Below are positions 50,967 to 55,852 of a DNA stretch of 55,852 nucleotides, piece after piece. The notes under the pieces are model-generated. The model had not been told where the DNA came from and made no database searches. It saw only the letters and a program-made list of their open reading frames with translations. A program made the position numbers and the translations under genes. Numbering within the stretch: the first letter of the stretch is position 1; each line of letters starts with the position of its first letter. Source of the stretch: an uncultured Thermofilaceae archaeon (GTDB lineage Archaea; Thermoproteota; Thermoprotei; Thermofilales; Thermofilaceae); assembly GCA_938036345.1 (NCBI GenBank), contig CALHPJ010000021.1, positions 1 to 55,852 on the forward strand, written 5' to 3'.

Positions 50967-52688
50967 ATGCGAAGGGTGCTCCTGACGGCGCTGCTTGCGC
51001 TAATCGCTGCAATACCCCTACTTGTGAACGCGCAATGGGTAACGTTTGTAGGAACGGTTACGGATAGCGAAGGGCGACCCTTGGAGAACGCTACTGTGGA
51101 GATATACAGGAGAGGAGCGTTCCTGACTTCGAGTGCCACGTTCTCAAACGGGTACTTTTCTGTATATGCGCCCAGTGGGGAAGTTTACGATGTAATTATT
51201 TTTAAAAAAGGGTATGAAAGAAAAAATTTCACGATTGATACTTCGAGAACCAGCACAGTAAATTTGGGTAAAATCCAACTGGAATACGCTCTTAAAGCGA
51301 TTGCGGAAGTCAGCCGCGTCGTAGCATACCAGGGAAGCCATGTAGTAGTACCCTTACGGATCACTAACGTAGGAGCATACATCATTGCGGCTGAGCTGAG
51401 CCTATCCGCGCCTGCTGGGTGGGAGGCGGAAGTGGTGAGCGAGTATGGTTTGGCGGCGCGAAGCATCGTGCTAGAGCCCGGCGCCTCTGGTAAGTACTTC
51501 CTAAAGGCACGTATACCAGCAACAGAAATTGGGACAAAGAATGTAACATTGTACTTGAGCTATTACGATGTAAAGCACTACTTGGTTGTCAGTTTCGATG
51601 TAAAGCATAGAAACTGGAGGTTAGTAGAATTTAGATTCCCGGAGATCGTTGCGTATCCTGGCAGCGTCTCTAAAATACCCCTTCGCGTCTCCAACCCGCT
51701 AGAGGAGGTCTGCACCGTCGACTTATCCGTCGTAGCGCCTCCATCGTGGGCGGCTTGGTTTGAGGCCAACGGTCAATACGTGAATTCGCTTACGCTGGAT
51801 CCAGGCTCTTTCACATGGCTTAACTTTACAGTAAGAGTGCCTGAAAACACCGTATCTGGCAATTACACTATAGCCGTTGAGGGGCGTAGCTCGGGTGCAT
51901 TATCGAGAGCCGTGTTGCAGGTAAGAATTGAAAGCAGGTATGATGCCATATCAGTGGAAGCGGCTACTCCCATTGTAGATGTAGAACCCGGGAGTAGCGC
52001 GGTGGTACCTCTGACTGTAAGGAACGATGGAACAGGTGCTTCACTAGTAACTTTTTACATCGTAGGTTTACCGGTCGGTTACCTGTGGCATTTAAAAGAT
52101 GAGCAGGGTAACATTATATCCGCACTCCGACTGTCGCCACGCTCTTCCCAGAGGATAGTGCTTTCTATTGATGTACCGGGAACCGCACCTCCCACGGCCA
52201 TCGGGTTCATCTTTAGAGCCGTGGGGCTAAACAGCAGCGCATCTGTAGAGCTCGGAGTGAATGTGAGGGGAAAAGCCGCAGTGGAGATTGAATCGGTGGG
52301 CTGGGAGGTCGAGACCACGCTTGGTACACCAGCGAGATTCACGATAATAGTCAGGAACAAGGGGCAGATACCCATTAACGAGCTCATAGTCCAGGTGGGC
52401 GGTACTTCACCTGAAGGCCTACGTGTAACTGTGACGCCTAGCATCATAGAGAATCTTCCGCCCGGAAGCTCTACCTCGTTTACTGTAACCATCACCCCCG
52501 AGGAGCGGGTAGCGTACGGGAGGTACTATATTCCTTTGGTTATAGTTGGTAAAGGTATTAGGGAAGAGAGAGTCCTGGTTGTGAACATAAGGGTTGGCAG
52601 CCAACTCTTCTACTTGGCAGTCTCTGTCGCGATCCTAGTCCTGGCCGTTTTTACGCTCATCCGACAGCTAAGACACCGGGGTAGTTGA
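50967..52688 (+). CDS. Secreted surface protein with NEW3/CarboxypepD-like domains
   Basis: 573 residues from ATG 50967. Signal peptide (1-23, ending VNAQ), a carboxypeptidase-regulatory-like domain FVGTVTDSEGRPLENATVEIYRRG (about 27-105), then four NEW3-type beta-sandwich modules starting with repeats such as VPLRITNVGAYIIAAELSLSAP, IPLRVSNPLEEVCTVDLSVVAP and VPLTVRNDGTGASLV, and a C-terminal membrane helix (about 547-565) with a basic tail. Overlaps the CcdA start by four bases, so the two belong together. Confidence 0.82.
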   Translation: MRRVLLTALLALIAAIPLLVNAQWVTFVGTVTDSEGRPLENATVEIYRRGAFLTSSATFSNGYFSVYAPSGEVYDVIIFKKGYERKNFTIDTSRTSTVNLGKIQLEYALKAIAEVSRVVAYQGSHVVVPLRITNVGAYIIAAELSLSAPAGWEAEVVSEYGLAARSIVLEPGASGKYFLKARIPATEIGTKNVTLYLSYYDVKHYLVVSFDVKHRNWRLVEFRFPEIVAYPGSVSKIPLRVSNPLEEVCTVDLSVVAPPSWAAWFEANGQYVNSLTLDPGSFTWLNFTVRVPENTVSGNYTIAVEGRSSGALSRAVLQVRIESRYDAISVEAATPIVDVEPGSSAVVPLTVRNDGTGASLVTFYIVGLPVGYLWHLKDEQGNIISALRLSPRSSQRIVLSIDVPGTAPPTAIGFIFRAVGLNSSASVELGVNVRGKAAVEIESVGWEVETTLGTPARFTIIVRNKGQIPINELIVQVGGTSPEGLRVTVTPSIIENLPPGSSTSFTVTITPEERVAYGRYYIPLVIVGKGIREERVLVVNIRVGSQLFYLAVSVAILVLAVFTLIRQLRHRGS

Positions 52689-53863
52689 CGGTGTCTCTAG
52701 GATACCTTACAATGTTCCTAGCTGGCTTATTTACGTCTCTATCCCCCTGCCTCTTCCCCGTCTTACCAGCCTACCTAATGTACCTGGCTAAAAGAGTTGG
52801 AAGATCCATAACCATAACCCTATCCTTCGTCGCAGCGCTGTGCTTAGGCTTGGCTATGTATGCATTGACGGCATCGGTACTAGGCCAAGAGCTAATAGCT
52901 AGGTACAACCTAACCCCTTCCACTGCTGCTACTATACTTTCGACGATTTTCTTGGTGCTCGCTGTGCTCCAGTTAACACCGGCTAAGGAGATAGGTATAC
53001 TAGCTTCTAGAGCGACGCCAAAACCTAAAAGAGCAGATGCCGTTGGTGCCGCTTTACTGGGTTTCTCATTTTCGCTGCTGGCGGCACCGTGCGCCTCGGG
53101 ACCTTTACTGGCATTAGCCGCCCAAGCAGCATTGGGGACGGAGCCGATTACCCTCCTCATTACAGCTTTTTCGCTGGGAACATCGCTTCCTTTCTTACTC
53201 CTCGGCGTTACTGCTCAAGGACTAGGACCTAAGCTTCATAAATCGCTATCCAGAAGCGGCATTGTCAAGCACGGGGGAGAACTCAATGCTTTACTTTTTA
53301 TGTCGTACGGGGTAATCAGCCTGCTGAGTATGGAGGACCCTGTACATTTTATCGAACTTCAGATGCCTGCCTTGAAAAAAATAGACGAAGCCCTCTGGAG
53401 CACAGTTTTAATCATTTCGGGAGTGTTGTTGCTATATGTCGAGACTAAAGCCAACATAAACGGTAGGGTGCGCATGCTTACATGTTTATCACTGTTGGCG
53501 GGCGTTTTAAAGGCAGTAAATCAATATCTTCAATTGGGGGGTGGGTTAAGCAACATCCCCGAAACCTATGTAAATTTGACCCAGATACTTCCACGCGTAG
53601 AGGCATCCGTGTTACTGCTGGCCTTTATGGGCTGGCTTTTAGCGTACGCTACAGGCAACGGTCGCTTCACAAAGTGGATTTCGCTGTGCATAGCAATATC
53701 TATTCTTGAAAAATTAATAGCAAGCATCCCTGCAGGGTACACTTTCGCAACTATGCTTAATTACGCCGTCGCAGTTCTATCTACTGGCCTATCACTCACT
53801 CTGCTCGCGATGATGCACCCCCTTTTAGGCATCAGCAAGCTTGTCACCTCTACAAATTCTTGA
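52685..53863 (+). CDS. CcdA/DsbD-type transmembrane thiol transporter
   Basis: 392 residues from TTG 52685 (GTG 52691 possible), overlapping the previous stop. CcdA moves reducing equivalents across the membrane through two cysteines: C22 in SLSPCLFPVLPAY and C136 in LAAPCASGPLLAL, both kept. The core six helices cover about 230 residues; the extra 160 contain about four further hydrophobic segments and no thioredoxin domain. Co-expressed with a surface protein. Confidence 0.85.
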   Translation: MTVSLGYLTMFLAGLFTSLSPCLFPVLPAYLMYLAKRVGRSITITLSFVAALCLGLAMYALTASVLGQELIARYNLTPSTAATILSTIFLVLAVLQLTPAKEIGILASRATPKPKRADAVGAALLGFSFSLLAAPCASGPLLALAAQAALGTEPITLLITAFSLGTSLPFLLLGVTAQGLGPKLHKSLSRSGIVKHGGELNALLFMSYGVISLLSMEDPVHFIELQMPALKKIDEALWSTVLIISGVLLLYVETKANINGRVRMLTCLSLLAGVLKAVNQYLQLGGGLSNIPETYVNLTQILPRVEASVLLLAFMGWLLAYATGNGRFTKWISLCIAISILEKLIASIPAGYTFATMLNYAVAVLSTGLSLTLLAMMHPLLGISKLVTSTNS

Positions 53864-53877
53864 ATAAAGCACGATCC

Positions 53878-54150
53878 TTATAAATAGCCTAGTTCTAGCA
53901 TCATTTTCTCAAGCGCTTTAACTAGGGGGTGTTCTGAGTTAATCACGTAGCGCCTCGGTCTTACACCAATTGCGCGTACTACTCCGATCTCTTCGAGCCT
54001 TTTCAACAGCGACTTTGCGTCGTAAACCATAGCCTGAACTTCGATCGCGTACTTAGTCATGGGGGTTTTATTTTGGAGTAGTACTCGGATAACCCTCAGA
54101 AGTTTTCTACACCCTTTAAACAGCTCTTCTAGCTGTTGTTGGTCCTCCAT
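53878..54150 (-). CDS. Small winged-helix protein downstream of fen
   Basis: 90 residues from ATG 54150, two bases after the fen stop; the frame opens at 54162. Helical EDQQQLEELFKGCRKLLRVIRVLL then a winged helix TPMTKYAIEVQAMVYDAKSLLKRLEEIGVV.AIGVRPRRYVI. Probably a DNA-binding or DNA-repair accessory made from the fen transcript. No family named. Confidence 0.65.
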   Translation of the reverse strand: MEDQQQLEELFKGCRKLLRVIRVLLQNKTPMTKYAIEVQAMVYDAKSLLKRLEEIGVVRAIGVRPRRYVINSEHPLVKALEKMMLELGYL

Positions 54151-54152
54151 TA

Positions 54153-55187
54153 TTAAAACCAAGACTCCAACGTGGATTGCTTTGTTAGAGCCTTGCTCGC
54201 TTTCTCTATTCTCTCTAAAGCGTTTCCTACTCTCTCCCGTGAGAATTGATGTTCGTCACATAGGAATTCTATTATCCCATCTTTATCGGGCGCTCTCCAT
54301 TCTAACTGGTAATCTTCGGTTACCTCAGGTTCTAGAAAAACCTTAGCTATTTCATGAGGTTTTACCGGAAAACTCCATTCCACAATTTTTTCAATATCCG
54401 CAAGAGTTGAAAGTTCTTTGACCATCTTCAGGGCTTTCTTGGGACCAATCCCCTTTACACCTCCCGGATTAAAATCCGTCCCTATTAGTATCGCAACATA
54501 AACTAGCTGTTCTCTTGATAATCCATAGCCTTTAAGTAGTTTATCGAGTTCGATAAGCTCTGGTTTCACTTCAATATATTCATCCTTCCTTGGAAGTTTC
54601 CTTCTCCCAGTTATGGTTAGGTTTCGAACTAACCTAGTTGACCCGTACAGCAGTGAGTCGTAATCCTGACTAGCTGTCGCCCAAGCGTCATTTCTTACGG
54701 TCATGAAAGCCGCTTGGGCTTCACCGTCAGCAGGGGCTTGAACCCAAGGTACCCCCATAAGGCTTAGGAGCCTCTTCGCATCCTCAACCATGGACGATGA
54801 GAGACGCGATGCTTGTTGCGCGTATAATCGTGCTTCCTCCAAGTCGCCCCTCTCCAGCGCTTCAACGTACTTTCTTTCCGCCTCCTCTCGCCATTTGGCT
54901 CTTCTCTCCAATTCAGCGGCTTTAAGTTCGGGAGGCTTCCCATCGAAGACATATGCTACCTTTAACCCTTTTTCAAGAAGGTTTACGGTTCTATAGAATA
55001 GCCCATTGAGGTGGCTCGTAACCCTACCGAGAGCATCTATTAGCGGAGTTCCATCGGGTTGCCTAATCGTAGCTAGAAACTGGTAGAGCGCATTGTACGC
55101 GTCTAGTACTATGACTTTGCCCGCTAGCTGCTCTAACTCGAGTTCAAGCTTTACGGGCGCTACTAGCTCCCGCAGGTTAACGCCCAT
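54153..55187 (-). CDS. fen: Flap endonuclease 1
   Basis: 344 residues, the normal archaeal length. Removes 5' flaps in Okazaki-fragment maturation and repair. N-terminal nuclease [57 protein letters not shown], acidic cluster [11 protein letters not shown] and [12 protein letters not shown], helix-hairpin-helix [21 protein letters not shown]-terminal QSTLESWF is a PIP box for the PCNA clamp. ATG 55187. Noticeably A/T-rich compared with the left of the window. Confidence 0.95.
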   Translation of the reverse strand: MGVNLRELVAPVKLELELEQLAGKVIVLDAYNALYQFLATIRQPDGTPLIDALGRVTSHLNGLFYRTVNLLEKGLKVAYVFDGKPPELKAAELERRAKWREEAERKYVEALERGDLEEARLYAQQASRLSSSMVEDAKRLLSLMGVPWVQAPADGEAQAAFMTVRNDAWATASQDYDSLLYGSTRLVRNLTITGRRKLPRKDEYIEVKPELIELDKLLKGYGLSREQLVYVAILIGTDFNPGGVKGIGPKKALKMVKELSTLADIEKIVEWSFPVKPHEIAKVFLEPEVTEDYQLEWRAPDKDGIIEFLCDEHQFSRERVGNALERIEKASKALTKQSTLESWF

Positions 55188-55238
55188 TCTCTACCACCAG
55201 CTCAATTATTAGGGAGCAAGAGCTTAAAAGGGCTTACC

Positions 55239-55852
<614 letters not shown>

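Overview
The window looks like chromosome of a hyperthermophilic crenarchaeon (Thermoprotei), most like the Thermofilum/Thermoproteales group; this placement is inference. Supporting it are a RadA recombinase, FEN-1, Cdc48/VAT, an archaeal S2 next to MEMO and type-2 IPP isomerase, tRNA genes with introns and encoded CCA, and very large secreted surface proteins. Many genes have a TATA-like box about 25-30 nt before the start codon and almost no leader; some internal operon genes have GGAGGTGA-type ribosome sites. Hand counts of sample lines give roughly 60-70% GC in the first 12 kb, 40-50% around 24-27 kb and 49-55.5 kb, and high GC again at the right edge.

Layout. 1-5.5 kb: 5' end of radA and a 1676-residue signal-peptide/TM surface protein (S-layer candidate). 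5.6-9.1 kb: methyltransferase, intron-bearing tRNA-Gln, KaiC-like ATPase, DsrC-like small protein, Fe-alcohol dehydrogenase. 9.1-12.7 kb: overlapping operon nadA-nadC-nadX (aspartate to nicotinate mononucleotide), divergent from a NAD-kinase-fold protein fused to a winged helix. 12.8-16.1 kb: tRNA-Leu(UAA) that seems to carry two introns, three small regulators/unknowns, a CYTH protein, a flippase-like membrane protein. 16.1-28.9 kb: a surface-glycan region (nucleotide-sugar dehydrogenase, DegT aminotransferase, three glycosyltransferases, a roughly 980-codon membrane protein, a secreted glycoside hydrolase) in which several genes are broken by frameshifts or stops; an RraA-like and a PPC-domain gene sit inside it. 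29-31.6 kb: operon of membrane and Ig-like surface proteins, one interrupted by an in-frame TGA. 31.8-35 kb: helix-hairpin-helix protein, aminopropyltransferase with a perfect 28-bp palindrome in its coding region, galU and galE. 35-40.4 kb: complete five-gene peptide-type ABC importer. 40.5-46.9 kb: thymidylate synthase with an N-terminal DUF4346-like domain, membrane metallopeptidase, metallophosphoesterase, rps2-memo-idi2. 46.9-55.9 kb: serS, UPF0282 MBL protein, radical SAM protein, surface protein plus CcdA, small winged helices, fen, and the 3' end of a Cdc48-type AAA ATPase.

Candidates for something new. The strongest is the NAD-kinase-fold/winged-helix fusion: its NAD-side motifs are kept, but the GGDGT phosphate-transfer loop reads GDDRD, and it is divergent from the complete de novo NAD operon. 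That suggests a nucleotide-sensing regulator rather than, or in addition to, a kinase. Next are the speE palindrome and the cluster of interrupted surface/glycan genes.
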